Assembly: GCA_031296115.1 (NCBI GenBank)
Contig: JARLGI010000027.1
Coordinates: 124,001 to 188,000 of the forward strand
Direction: 5' to 3'
Length of the DNA: 64,000 nucleotides
Origin: Acidobacteriota bacterium
Lineage (GTDB): Bacteria; Acidobacteriota; Terriglobia; Terriglobales; Acidobacteriaceae
Each line of letters starts with the position of its first letter. Position 1 is the stretch's first letter. Both the position numbers and the translations under genes were made by a program. Positions 1-9,588 of the stretch are shown piece by piece. The notes beneath the pieces were generated by a model. That model was not told the DNA's origin, searched no databases, and was given only the letters and a program-made list of their open reading frames with translations.

Positions 1-89
1 CATGGATTCGGCGACGTCAGTGCAACGCCGCGTTCGGCCAATTCCAACGCTTGCTGCATAAACTGCTCGTCAGTCGCATGATTGCTCAT
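1..89 (-). CDS. ribD: RibD, riboflavin biosynthesis deaminase/reductase (5' end only)
   Basis: Only the first 29 codons are inside the window; the gene continues past the left edge. The N-terminus carries FMQQALELAERG followed by TSPNP, the opening of the bacterial RibD deaminase domain, where SPNP precedes the first strand of the zinc-dependent cytidine-deaminase fold. RibD deaminates and then reduces the pyrimidine intermediate of riboflavin synthesis. The ATG lies one base after the ftsY stop codon, so the two genes are probably co-transcribed and translationally coupled. The catalytic residues are not visible, so the call rests on the N-terminal signature alone. Confidence 0.75.
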   Translation of the reverse strand, partial: MSNHATDEQFMQQALELAERGVALTSPNP

Positions 90-90
90 G

Positions 91-1041
91 TCAGTCAAAC
101 AGGGAATTCACGAAGTCCTGCGGGTTGAAGGGCAACAAGTCCCCGGCCTTCTCACCCACGCCGACGTAGCGAACGGGCAGGCCGAGCTCCTTGCAGATTG
201 CCACCACCACGCCGCCTTTGGCGGTGCCGTCCAGCTTGGTCAGCACGATGCCGGTCACGCCCGCCGACTGCGTGAACAACCGCGCCTGCTGCAGGCCGTT
301 CTGTCCGGTGGTGGCGTCCATGACCAGGAGCGTTTCGTGGGGTGCGGTCGCACTGAATCTCTGCGCCGCGCGCCGCATCTTGGCCAGTTCATCCATCAGG
401 CTGGTTTTGGTGTGGAGGCGCCCGGCAGTGTCCACGATCACGTAATCCGTCTTGCGCGCCTTGGCGGCCTGCAGCGCGTCGAACAGCACCGCTGCTGGAT
501 CGCCGCCGGGCTTGTTCTTGATGACCTCCGTCCCTGTGCGATCGCCCCAGACTTCCAGTTGCTCGATGGCGGCGGCGCGAAAGGTATCGGCAGCGGCCAG
601 TAGTACGGTCTTACCCTGGCCCCGCAATACGTGCGCCAGTTTGCCGATGGTGGTGGTCTTGCCGGTGCCATTCACCCCAACCACGAGAATGACTTCTGCC
701 TCGCCGTCGACTTTCTGCACCGGTCTCTTCTCGGCCGTATTGAGGATGGCGAGTAACTCATCCTTGAGTACGCGCTTCAACTCTTCGACATTGTCAATCT
801 GCTTGCGGTCAACCTTCGCCCGCAGAGATTCGAGCACGGCGGATGTCGTCGCGGTCCCCAGGTCGGCGGCGAGCAGCGTGGCTTCCAGTTCATCGAGGGT
901 ATCGCGGTCAATCTCTTTGCCAATCGCAACGATGTCCTCGATCCGCTCGCTCAGACTCTCACGCGTCCGCGTGACCGCCTCTTTCATGCGTTGCAGAAAG
1001 CTGGGTTTCTCTTCGGTACTACCAAATAAGGTCTGAACCAT
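91..1041 (-). CDS. ftsY: Signal recognition particle receptor FtsY
   Basis: SRP-receptor GTPase that docks SRP-bound ribosomes at the SecYEG translocon. The 316-residue protein has an NG domain: helical N domain at residues ~10-100, P-loop GVNGTGKT at 122-129, DTAGR at 204-208 and TKLDG at 268-272 followed by the closing AKGG motif. The long acidic A domain of E. coli FtsY is absent, as in many non-enteric bacteria. The ATG is preceded by AAGGA at good spacing. ribD follows one base after the stop. Family assignment is secure. Confidence 0.97.
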   Translation of the reverse strand: MVQTLFGSTEEKPSFLQRMKEAVTRTRESLSERIEDIVAIGKEIDRDTLDELEATLLAADLGTATTSAVLESLRAKVDRKQIDNVEELKRVLKDELLAILNTAEKRPVQKVDGEAEVILVVGVNGTGKTTTIGKLAHVLRGQGKTVLLAAADTFRAAAIEQLEVWGDRTGTEVIKNKPGGDPAAVLFDALQAAKARKTDYVIVDTAGRLHTKTSLMDELAKMRRAAQRFSATAPHETLLVMDATTGQNGLQQARLFTQSAGVTGIVLTKLDGTAKGGVVVAICKELGLPVRYVGVGEKAGDLLPFNPQDFVNSLFD

Positions 1042-1238
1042 AGGGAATCCTTCGCGAGAGCGCGATCGCTTGGAAGAGCGAATTCCTTCCTACAATGACT
1101 GCTCTGCCGCGATCTTTCATTATAGACAGAGCATCGCGCACGGGTTGTGATAGACGACCATCGCATGCGCGCCATTTGCACGCGAATCCCCCACGTCGCA
1201 GATCTCATCCAAAGCTTTTGGTTCTGTTAGGAGGATGG

Positions 1239-1490
1239 ATGCCAAAGTGTGAACATGTAAAGCAAGTGACAGAGGTCACGCCGGCTGGAGAAGTTTGCCA
1301 AGGATGCGTGGCCGCTGGGCTGCGGCCGGTTGAGTTGCGCCAGTGTCTGACCTGCGGACACATCGGCTGCTGCGATTCCTCGCCCGGACGCCACGCCAGG
1401 CAACACTTCCAGGAGACTGGCCACCCGGTGATGAAGGCGTTCAAGTCCAGTGACTGGAAGTGGTGCTATGTGCACGAGGAATACGCCTAG
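1239..1490 (+). CDS. UBP-type zinc finger domain protein
   Basis: An 83-residue protein that is essentially one ZnF-UBP domain: CEH near the N-terminus, CQGC, then CLTCGHIGCC, followed by HARQHFQETGHPV and a C-terminal aromatic segment. These Cys/His residues match the pattern used by UBP fingers to bind two or three zinc ions. Eukaryotic members bind the ubiquitin C-terminus; the bacterial role is unknown. The start at 1239 is supported by TAGGAGG at 1228-1234; an upstream in-frame extension lacks such a site. It is probably transcribed alone. Confidence 0.85.
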   Translation: MPKCEHVKQVTEVTPAGEVCQGCVAAGLRPVELRQCLTCGHIGCCDSSPGRHARQHFQETGHPVMKAFKSSDWKWCYVHEEYA

Positions 1491-1626
1491 TTCTTCCCAG
1501 GTGGCCTTCGTGCCGGGCTTCAGCCAGTCGCTTCGTATCTTCATCCCGCCGCGAGCGACGGGTTTGTATACTCTGTAGCGAGCCTTGAAAAACTCTCGCT
1601 GCCAACGAATGCCTGCCTGTGGATCG

Positions 1627-4350
1627 ATGGCCCACGCTCAACGTCGACTCCCCACCATCGCGGGTTTGTGCCTGTTGCTCAGCGTGTTGTGGACGTCTGC
1701 GCCAGCGCAAGTCTCCTCGCCATGGGTTGACATCAAGCCCCTGCCGGTCGACACCGGCACTACCGGCCTGAAGTTAACGCTTCGCCGCCTGCACACGACG
1801 GCGCGGCTAATGCACACCGTTGCTCATCCTGATGACGAAGACGGCGGCATGCTCACCCTGGAATCGCGTGGGCACGGCGTCAGCGTGCTGCAGTTGACGC
1901 TAAATCGCGGCGAGGGCGGACAGAACAAGGTCGGCAGCAATCTCTTCGATGAACTTGGTATCGTTCGCACGCTGGAGTTGCTGGCTGCCGACCGTTACTA
2001 CGGTGTAGACCAGCGCTTCACGCGCGTTGCCGACTTTGGCTTCTCCAAGACGCCGGAGGAGACCTTCCAGATGTGGCGCGGCCACGACGTTGCGCTGGGC
2101 GACATGGTGCGGGTGATTCGTACCTTCCGTCCTGACGTCATCTGCACGCGCTTTCAAGGCAATTCGCGGGACGGCCATGGCAATCATCAGGCCTCGGGAC
2201 TCCTGACGCGCGAAGCGTTCCGCGCCGCCGCCGATCCCACGCGTTTTCCGGAACAGGTCCGGGAAGGCCTCCAGCCGTGGCAGGCCAGGAAGCTTTACAT
2301 GGACAACGTGCGGGCGAATGAAGACTGGACGATCCAGTTGGAGACGTCGCAATTCGATCCGCTGCTCGGCGAGACCTATGTGCAGTTCGGATGGAAGGGC
2401 CTGAAGCACCAGCTTTCGCAGGGCGCCGGCGCGTGGACCGCTCCCGAAGGCAAACGCTACAGCTATTACAAGTTGATCGATTCCGTGCTTCCCAACCCTC
2501 CGGTCGCAGGCGCCCACGAGAACGACTTCTTCGAGGGACTGGATACCGCGCTTCCCGGACTGGCGTCGCGGTTAGGGACGGACCAGGCAAGGGTGCCGTG
2601 GTTGCGCCCGCAGCTCCTGGCGATTGCCAAGACTGTCGACGATGCGACTGCGGCGGCGGACAAGAGTGGTCAGGCCGCCGCGAAGCCGCTACTGCGCGGA
2701 CTCGATTTGACGCGCGCATTGATCGCGAAGGTAGAGCAGTCGCCCCTCTCCGCTGCTGAGAAGGCCGATCTTGTTGCCGACCTTCACGCTAAGCAAGAAC
2801 AGTTCGAGCAGGCTGCCAACTTAGCTCTTTCCCTCAATCTTGCGGTTGGTCCGGGCACGTCTGATGGTCGGCCGATGGCCGAGACCTTTACCACGGGCGA
2901 CGGCGACGTGCTGGCGGCGGTCATCACAGCCGGCAAGCCTTTCCTGTTGATGGCCCGATTTCACAACGGCAGCGCTAGCCCAATTGACGTGAAGCAACTG
3001 GCGCTGGATGTTCCCCAGGACTGGAAGTCCGAGCTGTTCATGGACCACGTGCCTAAGCGAATCGCGCCAGGCGACGGTTGCGCTGTGACGTTTCGTGTCA
3101 CTCCGCCGGCTGATGCGCAGCTTACGAAGGCATACTTTCATCGTGACAATCCGGAGGTCGACACGACTTACCAGATCGACAATCCGGAGTACGTGACGCT
3201 GGCTCTGCCGCCGCCGCCGGTGGCAGCGCACGTGCTGTACAGCGTGGACGGGGAAGAAGGCGTGATCCAGAGCGTCGCGCGCACTCCGATGCACAACACC
3301 AGGAGCGATGCCTGGTCGATGCCGCTCTCGGTCGTGCCGCCGTTCTCCGTCGAGACCTCGCCGACCACGCAGATCATTCCCGCCGGAGCGGACCCCTCGG
3401 CGGAGTTGAGCGTCGTGGTGCGCTCCACCAGCGATCGTTCGGCCGCAAGTGTGCATCCGGAGGTTCCGTTGGGCTGGAAAGTCGAGCCGCAGTCGGCGAC
3501 CGTCGAGTTCGCCAAGAGCGGCGAGCACGCCTCCGAATTCAAGGTGCTGCCCGACGGCGCTGGGGAAGCGCGCTACCGCGTGCGCGCACTGCTCAATGCC
3601 AACGGCCGCGATTACAGCGAAGGCTACAGCCTGGTAGCTCGTCCCGACATTGGCGGCTTCTTCTATTACCAACCGGCCTTGCAGCGGGCCAGCGTGGTCG
3701 AGGTGAAGGTCCCGCCTAATCTCGAAGTCGGCTATATCATGGGCGCGGGCGACGACATTCCGACTGTACTGCGCCAGCTCGGCCTCGACGTGACCCTGCT
3801 CACGCCTGACGATGTGGAGCACGGTGACCTAGGTCGCTTCGGCACAATCGTTCTCGGCATCCGCGCCTACGACACGCGCGAGGACGTGAAGAAACACAAC
3901 CAGCGCCTCCTCGATTACGTGCAGAATGGCGGCACGCTGCTGGTGCAATACAACACCTCGCCCAGCGACTTCAACGCTGGGCACTTCACGCCCTATCCGG
4001 CGCAGCTTAGCCGCGAGCGCGTCACCGTGGAAGAAGCGCCGGTGACCGAGCTCGATCCACACAGTGCGGTTTTCCACTATCCCAACCAGATCACGGCGCG
4101 TGACTTCGACGGCTGGGTGCAGGAGCGCGGGCTGTATTTCATGGACCAATGGGACCCTCACTACACGCCGCTTCTGGCGTCAAATGATCCCGGCCAGGAG
4201 CCGCAGAAGGGCGGCTTGTTGATTGCGCAGTACGGCAAGGGCCACTACATCTACACGGGATACGCGCTTTTCCGCCAGCTTCCCTTCGGAGTTCCGGGCG
4301 CCATTCGCCTCTATGTGAATTTGCTGAGCGTGGGTCATGAGCCAAAGTAA
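1627..4350 (+). CDS. Secreted PIG-L (LmbE-like) family deacetylase, large form
   Basis: About 907 residues from the chosen start. An N-terminal RR-containing segment and hydrophobic core ending near SAPAQ look like a signal peptide. The PIG-L domain follows, with AHPDDE (metal ligands and catalytic Asp) and a downstream HGNHQASG motif. PIG-L enzymes are zinc-dependent de-N-acetylases of GlcNAc-type sugars. The long C-terminal half has beta-rich segments and a final Rossmann/ThuA-like region (GAGDDIPTVLRQLGLDVTLL). Such large forms are exported and their substrate is unknown. In-frame starts at 1585 (TTG) and 1609 (ATG) are possible; none has a strong ribosome site. It overlaps the next gene by 14 bases. 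Confidence 0.85.
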   Translation: MAHAQRRLPTIAGLCLLLSVLWTSAPAQVSSPWVDIKPLPVDTGTTGLKLTLRRLHTTARLMHTVAHPDDEDGGMLTLESRGHGVSVLQLTLNRGEGGQNKVGSNLFDELGIVRTLELLAADRYYGVDQRFTRVADFGFSKTPEETFQMWRGHDVALGDMVRVIRTFRPDVICTRFQGNSRDGHGNHQASGLLTREAFRAAADPTRFPEQVREGLQPWQARKLYMDNVRANEDWTIQLETSQFDPLLGETYVQFGWKGLKHQLSQGAGAWTAPEGKRYSYYKLIDSVLPNPPVAGAHENDFFEGLDTALPGLASRLGTDQARVPWLRPQLLAIAKTVDDATAAADKSGQAAAKPLLRGLDLTRALIAKVEQSPLSAAEKADLVADLHAKQEQFEQAANLALSLNLAVGPGTSDGRPMAETFTTGDGDVLAAVITAGKPFLLMARFHNGSASPIDVKQLALDVPQDWKSELFMDHVPKRIAPGDGCAVTFRVTPPADAQLTKAYFHRDNPEVDTTYQIDNPEYVTLALPPPPVAAHVLYSVDGEEGVIQSVARTPMHNTRSDAWSMPLSVVPPFSVETSPTTQIIPAGADPSAELSVVVRSTSDRSAASVHPEVPLGWKVEPQSATVEFAKSGEHASEFKVLPDGAGEARYRVRALLNANGRDYSEGYSLVARPDIGGFFYYQPALQRASVVEVKVPPNLEVGYIMGAGDDIPTVLRQLGLDVTLLTPDDVEHGDLGRFGTIVLGIRAYDTREDVKKHNQRLLDYVQNGGTLLVQYNTSPSDFNAGHFTPYPAQLSRERVTVEEAPVTELDPHSAVFHYPNQITARDFDGWVQERGLYFMDQWDPHYTPLLASNDPGQEPQKGGLLIAQYGKGHYIYTGYALFRQLPFGVPGAIRLYVNLLSVGHEPK

Positions 4351-5800
4351 TCCTGCGGATCAGCCGGAACTGGTTCGCGGCATCGGAGTGGCAGGCGCGA
4401 CTACGCTGAACATGATTGACATGATCGGCGTGGGCCCGTTCATCACCATCCCGCTGATCGTGAGCGCCGCCGGCGGCCCGCAAGCCATGCTGGGCTGGAT
4501 CGTCGGGGCAATCCTGGCGCTTTGCGACGGGCTGGTATGGGCGGAGTTGGGCGCGGCCATGCCGAACGCCGGCGGCTCCTACGAGTATCTGAAGGAAAGC
4601 TACGGGCCGAAAACCCTTGGCCGCCTGCTGTCGTTCCTCTTCATCTGGCAACTGTCGTTTAGCGCGCCCTTGTCGGTCGCCTCGGGCTGCATCGGCCTGG
4701 CGCATTATGCCGGGTACTTGAGCCCCGGATTGGAACGCGTACTCGCCTCACATACTTTGCATCTGGGCTTGCCGCTGCTGGGCACTCTGGAAGCGAGCCT
4801 GGTAGTGATGCCGGCAACGTTTATCGCGATCGCCACCTGTGTCTGCGTCATGTTTCTGCTCTATCGCCGGATCACGGCAATCGGCAAGCTCGCCGAACTG
4901 CTGTGGGTTGTGGTGATCGGCTCGGTGCTATGGATCATCGTGTCGGGCTTGACGCATTTCAGCGCGGCGCGCGCCTTCGACTTTCCGCCCGGAGCGTTCC
5001 ATCTCTCGCGTCAATTCCGCACCGGACTTGGCACAGCCATGCTGATTGCGACCTACGACTACTGGGGCTACTACAACGTCTGCTTCATCGGCGCGGAAGT
5101 GAAAGAGCCGGGACGTAACATCCCGCGCGCGCTCATCATTTCCATCTTCGCGGTCGCAGGGCTGTACATCGTGATGAACATAAGCGTGCTGGGCGTCGTG
5201 CCATGGCGCGACATGGCGTCGCTTTCGAACGATCAGAACAACTACGTCATCTCGGTGTTCATGCAGCGGATTTACGGCAGTTGGGCGGGACGCATCGCCG
5301 CCGGACTCATCATGTGGACGGCGTTCGCCTCCGTCTTCTCGCTGCTGCTGGGCTACTCGCGCGTGCCTTATGCCGCCGCGCTCGATGGCAACTATTTCCG
5401 CGCCTTCGCCCGCGTGCATCCGGTGCATCGTTTTCCCACGGCTTCGCTGCTTGCCCTCGGTGGAGTGGCCATGCTGTTCTGCTTCCTGCGCCTAGCCGAC
5501 GTGATTGCGGCACTGGTGGTAATCCGCATCATGCTGCAGTTCATCGTGCAGGCCGTCGGCGTCATGGTCTTGCGCAAACGCCGCCCGGACCTGCCTCGAC
5601 CGTTCCGCATGTGGCTCTATCCGTTGCCGGCGTTGCTGGCGATCGCCGGCTTTACATTCATCCTGTTGTTCCAGCAACATTTCCTCCGCGAGATCCGCTA
5701 CGCAGTCGTCATTCTCATCGCCGGACTGCTTATCTACTTCGTACGCTCCTGGCGCCGCCGCGAATGGCCGTTCGCCCGCGCTTTGGAAGTTGCCGGATGA
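4337..5800 (+). CDS. APC family amino acid/polyamine permease
   Basis: A 487-residue polytopic membrane protein with about 12 hydrophobic helices. The unwound first helix of the APC superfamily is visible as MIDMIGVGPFITIPL near residues 29-44, and GGSYEYLKESYGP is the usual sequence after helix 2. This family imports amino acids or related amines with protons or by exchange; the substrate cannot be read from sequence. It starts inside the end of the PIG-L gene, which implies coupled translation. It could supply or recover compounds linked to the neighbouring secreted deacetylase, but this is only inference. Confidence 0.88.
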   Translation: MSQSNPADQPELVRGIGVAGATTLNMIDMIGVGPFITIPLIVSAAGGPQAMLGWIVGAILALCDGLVWAELGAAMPNAGGSYEYLKESYGPKTLGRLLSFLFIWQLSFSAPLSVASGCIGLAHYAGYLSPGLERVLASHTLHLGLPLLGTLEASLVVMPATFIAIATCVCVMFLLYRRITAIGKLAELLWVVVIGSVLWIIVSGLTHFSAARAFDFPPGAFHLSRQFRTGLGTAMLIATYDYWGYYNVCFIGAEVKEPGRNIPRALIISIFAVAGLYIVMNISVLGVVPWRDMASLSNDQNNYVISVFMQRIYGSWAGRIAAGLIMWTAFASVFSLLLGYSRVPYAAALDGNYFRAFARVHPVHRFPTASLLALGGVAMLFCFLRLADVIAALVVIRIMLQFIVQAVGVMVLRKRRPDLPRPFRMWLYPLPALLAIAGFTFILLFQQHFLREIRYAVVILIAGLLIYFVRSWRRREWPFARALEVAG

Positions 5801-5974
5801 CGCGGCTGGTCACGCATTGGCAGCGGCTCGCAACGTCCGGCGCCGAGCTGTGCAAAATCGCCGTTACTTTTGCCATGCTCGGCAGTCTCATTCTCCATGG
5901 CCACGAGCGGAGCATGGCATGACGGACTTACGCCTGCTGTCGGCCATCCAGCGACAAATAGCGAAACGCAGCCG

Positions 5975-7243
5975 ATGTCAGGGCTAGGCTCGCTGCCCGA
6001 ACTACCGATTGCTCCGCCACGCCGCCGCAGCGTGATTGGCCCGCTGCACGAACCGCTCTTCCGCACGCTCTGGATTGCCGCGGTCGTCAGCTACACCGGC
6101 ACCTGGATGCAGAACGTTGGCGCCGGCTGGCTGATGACCTCGCTTACCATGTCGCCGCTGATGGTCGGCCTGGTGCAGGCAGCGGGCAGCATCGCCGTCT
6201 TCCTAGTCGTGCTACCTGCAGGCGCCGTCGCCGACGTGGTAGACCGCCGCAAGCTTTTGCTCTTCACGCAGTCCTGGATGGTGCTGGCTGCCGCCGGACT
6301 CGGCGTACTCACGCTAGCAGGCAAAGTCACGCCCGGGCTGCTGCTGCTGCTCACCTTCCTGATGGGCTTTGGCGCGGTACTCAACGATCCTGCTTGGCAG
6401 GCCATCACGCCGGAGATTGTGTCGCACCGGAACTTCACCGCCGGCATCGCGCTGAACTCCGCAGGCTTCAACGTCGCCCGCGCCATCGGCCCGGCGCTGG
6501 GCGGACTGGTCATCGCGGCCACCAGTTCGGGGATCGCATTTCTGCTCAACGCAGTGTCGTTCTTTGGTGTCATCTACTTCCTCTACCAATGGAGGCGCAA
6601 GCCGGGCCGGACCTCGCTGCGGCTGAGCCACATGAGCAGCGCGATGTTTGCCGGCTTCCGCCACATGCGGCAATCGTCCGAAGTGAAAGCCGTACTGGTG
6701 CGTAGCGCGGTTTTCAGCATCTCCGCCAGCGCGCTGCCTGCATTATTGCCGCTCCTGGCCCATCCATTCGGCTCGCAGGGATACGGCCTGCTGCTCGGCT
6801 TCTTCGGGGCTGGCGCGCTGCTGGGCGCGACGCTCATCCCGTTTTTCCGCCGCCGGGTTTCCACCGACACGCTGGTGGCGATTGCGACCGCCGTCTTCGC
6901 GTTTACCACCTTTGCCGGGGGCCGCTGGCAGGGCTTCGTCATGCTGTCGCTAATCATGCTGGTCGCCGGTGTGGCGTGGATCCAAATCTTGGCCAGCCTG
7001 AACGTTTCCGCCCAAACTATGTGTCCGGGACACATGCGCGCCCGCGCCATCTCGATGTATCTGCTGGTACTGCAAGGCGGTCTGGCGGGCGGCGCGGCGC
7101 TGTGGGGAGCAGTGGCCGAGCGCTGGGGCATCAGCCGCTCGCTGTCGTACGCCGCACTCGGCCTGACAATCGGCATCCTAGCGACGCTGTGGTTCCGGCT
7201 GCATCCCGGCCAAGTGCGGGCGGAATCGCTCGGAATGGATTAA
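5975..7243 (+). CDS. MFS transporter (EntS/MFS_3-like)
   Basis: About 422 residues with 10-12 transmembrane segments and the charged loop DVVDRRKLLL between helices 2 and 3 that marks the major facilitator superfamily. LFRTLWIAAVVSYTGTWMQNVGAGWLMT near the N-terminus resembles the EntS-type exporter group, usually drug or siderophore efflux, though many members are uncharacterised. The reading frame extends upstream to 5870, but the segment before 5975 is not membrane-like and looks untranslated; no strong ribosome site decides this. It lies 170 bases after the APC permease on the same strand. Confidence 0.85.
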   Translation: MSGLGSLPELPIAPPRRRSVIGPLHEPLFRTLWIAAVVSYTGTWMQNVGAGWLMTSLTMSPLMVGLVQAAGSIAVFLVVLPAGAVADVVDRRKLLLFTQSWMVLAAAGLGVLTLAGKVTPGLLLLLTFLMGFGAVLNDPAWQAITPEIVSHRNFTAGIALNSAGFNVARAIGPALGGLVIAATSSGIAFLLNAVSFFGVIYFLYQWRRKPGRTSLRLSHMSSAMFAGFRHMRQSSEVKAVLVRSAVFSISASALPALLPLLAHPFGSQGYGLLLGFFGAGALLGATLIPFFRRRVSTDTLVAIATAVFAFTTFAGGRWQGFVMLSLIMLVAGVAWIQILASLNVSAQTMCPGHMRARAISMYLLVLQGGLAGGAALWGAVAERWGISRSLSYAALGLTIGILATLWFRLHPGQVRAESLGMD

Positions 7244-7304
7244 AATACTGCAACACGTACCGGCCCTAACCGTAATTCCAGATCCCAATAGGAGGCACTT
7301 TCGA

Positions 7305-7892
7305 ATGAATAAGCAATTTGCTATGGCAATTCTGCTGCTGGCCATCGGCACGGCGGGCACTCCGGCCGCAGCCAACGCCCAGATGGCGCAGGCCAAACCC
7401 GACCAAAAACCGACCTTCGCAATGGTCCTCGACCGCAACCTTACCGGTACGGAGAAGGAGGTTGTCTCCGCTGCTGAAGCCATGCCGGACGACAAGTTCA
7501 ACTTCGCTCCCACGCAGGGCGAATTCAAGGGAGTGCGGACCTTTGCTCAGCAGATAAAACACATCGGCGCCGTCAACTACGTGCTGGGCGCGACTATTCT
7601 GGGCGAAAAACCGCCCTTGGACCTGGGCAAAGGGGAAAACGGCCCGGACATCATCACCTCCAAGGCGGATGTGGTGAAGTTTCTGAAGGACTCCTTCGCC
7701 TACGCCCACAAGGCCGCCAATAGCATCGACGAAAACAACGTGCTGGGCATGGTGCAGAGCCCGTGGGGACCCAACAAAGTGACCCGGCTCGGGCTGAGCT
7801 TAATCATGGTTTCTCACCCCTTCGATCATTACGGCCAGATGGTGGAATACCTGCGCATGAACGGCATCATTCCGCCCGCGAGCCGCGGCTAG
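7305..7892 (+). CDS. Exported DinB-like protein
   Basis: A 195-residue protein with a clear signal peptide (hydrophobic residues ~5-18, cleavage probably after AANAQ). The mature part matches the DinB four-helix bundle: LDRNLTGTEKEVVSAAEAMPDDKFNFAP, a central helix with KHIGAVNY, and a C-terminal SHPFDHYGQMVEYLR. Bundle histidines are present (KHIG, HPFDH), so metal binding is plausible. DinB-fold proteins are often metal-dependent thiol transferases, but exported ones have no assigned function. The start is supported by GGAGG at 7291-7295. A hairpin terminator follows. Confidence 0.85.
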   Translation: MNKQFAMAILLLAIGTAGTPAAANAQMAQAKPDQKPTFAMVLDRNLTGTEKEVVSAAEAMPDDKFNFAPTQGEFKGVRTFAQQIKHIGAVNYVLGATILGEKPPLDLGKGENGPDIITSKADVVKFLKDSFAYAHKAANSIDENNVLGMVQSPWGPNKVTRLGLSLIMVSHPFDHYGQMVEYLRMNGIIPPASRG

Positions 7893-7920
7893 TAGTATGG
7901 CTTCGCGTCCGAGCAGAGGA

Positions 7921-7944
7921 GAAGGCGCGCACTGTTGCGCCTTT
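7921..7944 (+). terminator. Rho-independent terminator after the DinB-like gene
   Basis: GAAGGCGC (7921-7928) pairs with GCGCCTTT (7937-7944) around an 8-base loop, with a T-rich run TTCTTCTT directly after. It sits 29 bases beyond the stop codon. Confidence 0.65.
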
Positions 7945-8113
7945 CTTCTTTGCCGCCGACGATCACACCTGAACCCCGTTGGTTTCAAAGAGTCTGCTGT
8001 CTCCGACGCCGCAATTCGCTCTTTTATCAGTTTGCCTCTGTCCCTTCGGCTACCCCTCCCCCTCCTATATTGAGTTTTCAATCGTTTACATAAGCGGTTT
8101 AGTTTCAATAACT

Positions 8114-8600
8114 TCATTCTGAACGCCTTATAGCTATGTGATAGTTAGGATTGCAGTTAGATGTCACAGCTAGGTGCCGCTCGGCTTTCATTTCCTCTTC
8201 AACAAAGCCGGAATACTCGTCGCGCAGTTCCATGTAGCGCAGATTGGAAGCCGCCATCCGCAGGCCGTAGAACATCAGGCCGGCGCTCTTTTTCTCGATG
8301 AGGCCGCACCCTCACCATGGCCAGTCGCACGGCGTACATGTCCACCAGATCGGGTATGTGGAAACGCGCCTGGATGCGGCGGCGGGCGCGTGCCATCCGC
8401 CAGCGGCGCCCGCGCAGCACCACGTGCGCAGCACAGTACCTGCGCCCCCGCAGGGCCGCGGCTTGGCAATAGCGGTCGTTGTCCACGATGTGGCGGCAGG
8501 TGCGAATGATGAGGGGAGCGTGACCGGCGGAAGAGCGCTCCCGAGGTGCAGATGTTTCCTGCCGGCGCGGCCGGAATTGCGGACAGAAAGTGTGGTCCAT
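8114..8600 (-). pseudogene. Frameshifted small cysteine-motif protein (conserved acidobacterial-type hypothetical)
   Basis: Frame one from ATG 8600 reads through CRHIVDNDRYC, GRRYCAAH and MYAVRLAMVRV. The expected continuation GLIEKKSAGLMFYGLRMAAS and RYMELRDEY is in a different frame ending at 8114. The second frame is closed by a TGA just upstream, so the break is confined to about 8305-8315. I recall a family of small proteins with CxHI...C...yC..H and the MYAVRLAM segment in Acidobacteria; its function is unknown. The gene is either inactivated or affected by a sequencing or assembly indel. The flanking spacers 7945-8113 and 8601-8814 show no other gene. Confidence 0.65.
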
Positions 8601-8814
8601 CCGAGTCCCTCGCAGGATGCACCTTAAGCGTAGGCATGATTGCGGTGCGAAGTCACGGAAAAAACGACGCGTCAACTTACCAAAGTAACCAGCGAACTTT
8701 TCCGTTCTGGGAAAATGCGCGGAATGCTGATAGGTGGCGCACCCCCCGCCCGGCGCTCGGAAACTCTGAGCCGATCCGCCCGCACGGCGCTGAGGAGAGT
8801 TCAGCCGGTGCCGA

Positions 8815-9462
8815 TCACATCTCCAGTGCGAACCCTCCGGAAGGGAGTACCTGCACTCTCACGTCTTGCAAGCTCGCGGTGATTGCATCGGCTTCGGCCA
8901 ACTCCGTTGCCTCGTACGTCGTAAGAACAGCCACCGCAGCCATTCCCGCGGCTTTCGCCGAGCGTATGCCGGACGGCGCATCCTCGAAAACCACGCATTG
9001 GCTCGGGACGCAGCCCAAGAACCGCGCGCCCGCCAGATATGGCTCAGGATCGGGCTTTCCACGGGTCACATCGTCGGCCGTGATCATTCGTGCCGGCACC
9101 GGCAGACCGGCCACTTGAAGCCGCTTGGTTGCCAGCCGCCGGGTTCCGGAGGTCACGATGGTGTACCGATGCAGGGGAAGCGATGCGAGAATTTCCTTCG
9201 CTCCCGGCAGCAGCCGCAAGCCTTCGGTATCGTCCAGTTCCATCTGTTCCATTCGGTTCGTCTCCCTCTGCGCATCGAGGTGAGGCGCGACGGTGCGCAC
9301 GGTCTCAATGGTCCGCTGACCGTGCGCGACATGGACCACGTAGCCGGGATCGAGCTGATGCTCCCGCGCCCACGAAGCCCAGACGCGCGCCACGCAAGGC
9401 GTGGAGTCTACCAGCACGCCGTCGAGATCAAATAGAATGGCTTCGCAATGTAGCGAGCGCAT
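8815..9462 (-). CDS. HAD superfamily IA phosphatase (sugar-phosphate type)
   Basis: A 215-residue haloacid dehalogenase phosphatase. Motif I is DLDGVLVDS near residues 12-20, motif II is the Thr/Ser of VTSGT, motif III is the Lys in RGKPDPEPYL, and motif IV is FEDAPSGI. The 15-80 helical cap is the size seen in beta-phosphoglucomutase, glycerol-3-phosphatase and sugar phosphatases such as YfbT. PSGIRSAKAAGM is typical of that subgroup. Substrate is a small phosphorylated metabolite, not predictable here. It is encoded alone, divergent from the MgtE-type gene. Confidence 0.88.
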   Translation of the reverse strand: MRSLHCEAILFDLDGVLVDSTPCVARVWASWAREHQLDPGYVVHVAHGQRTIETVRTVAPHLDAQRETNRMEQMELDDTEGLRLLPGAKEILASLPLHRYTIVTSGTRRLATKRLQVAGLPVPARMITADDVTRGKPDPEPYLAGARFLGCVPSQCVVFEDAPSGIRSAKAAGMAAVAVLTTYEATELAEADAITASLQDVRVQVLPSGGFALEM

Positions 9463-9588
9463 GACGGTAGTTTCGCAGAGGCGTTCAAAAACGCGAAACG
9501 TCCCGAATTAGTCTTCCTCCCTCCAACGTTTCCGGAAATTCCGCGAATTCGCTGAAAATTCCCTGTTGCATCGAATATATTGACTGCG

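Noticed and set aside
8546-9118. A 190-codon plus-strand frame
   Set aside because: Antisense to the HAD phosphatase; composition follows that gene's other frame.
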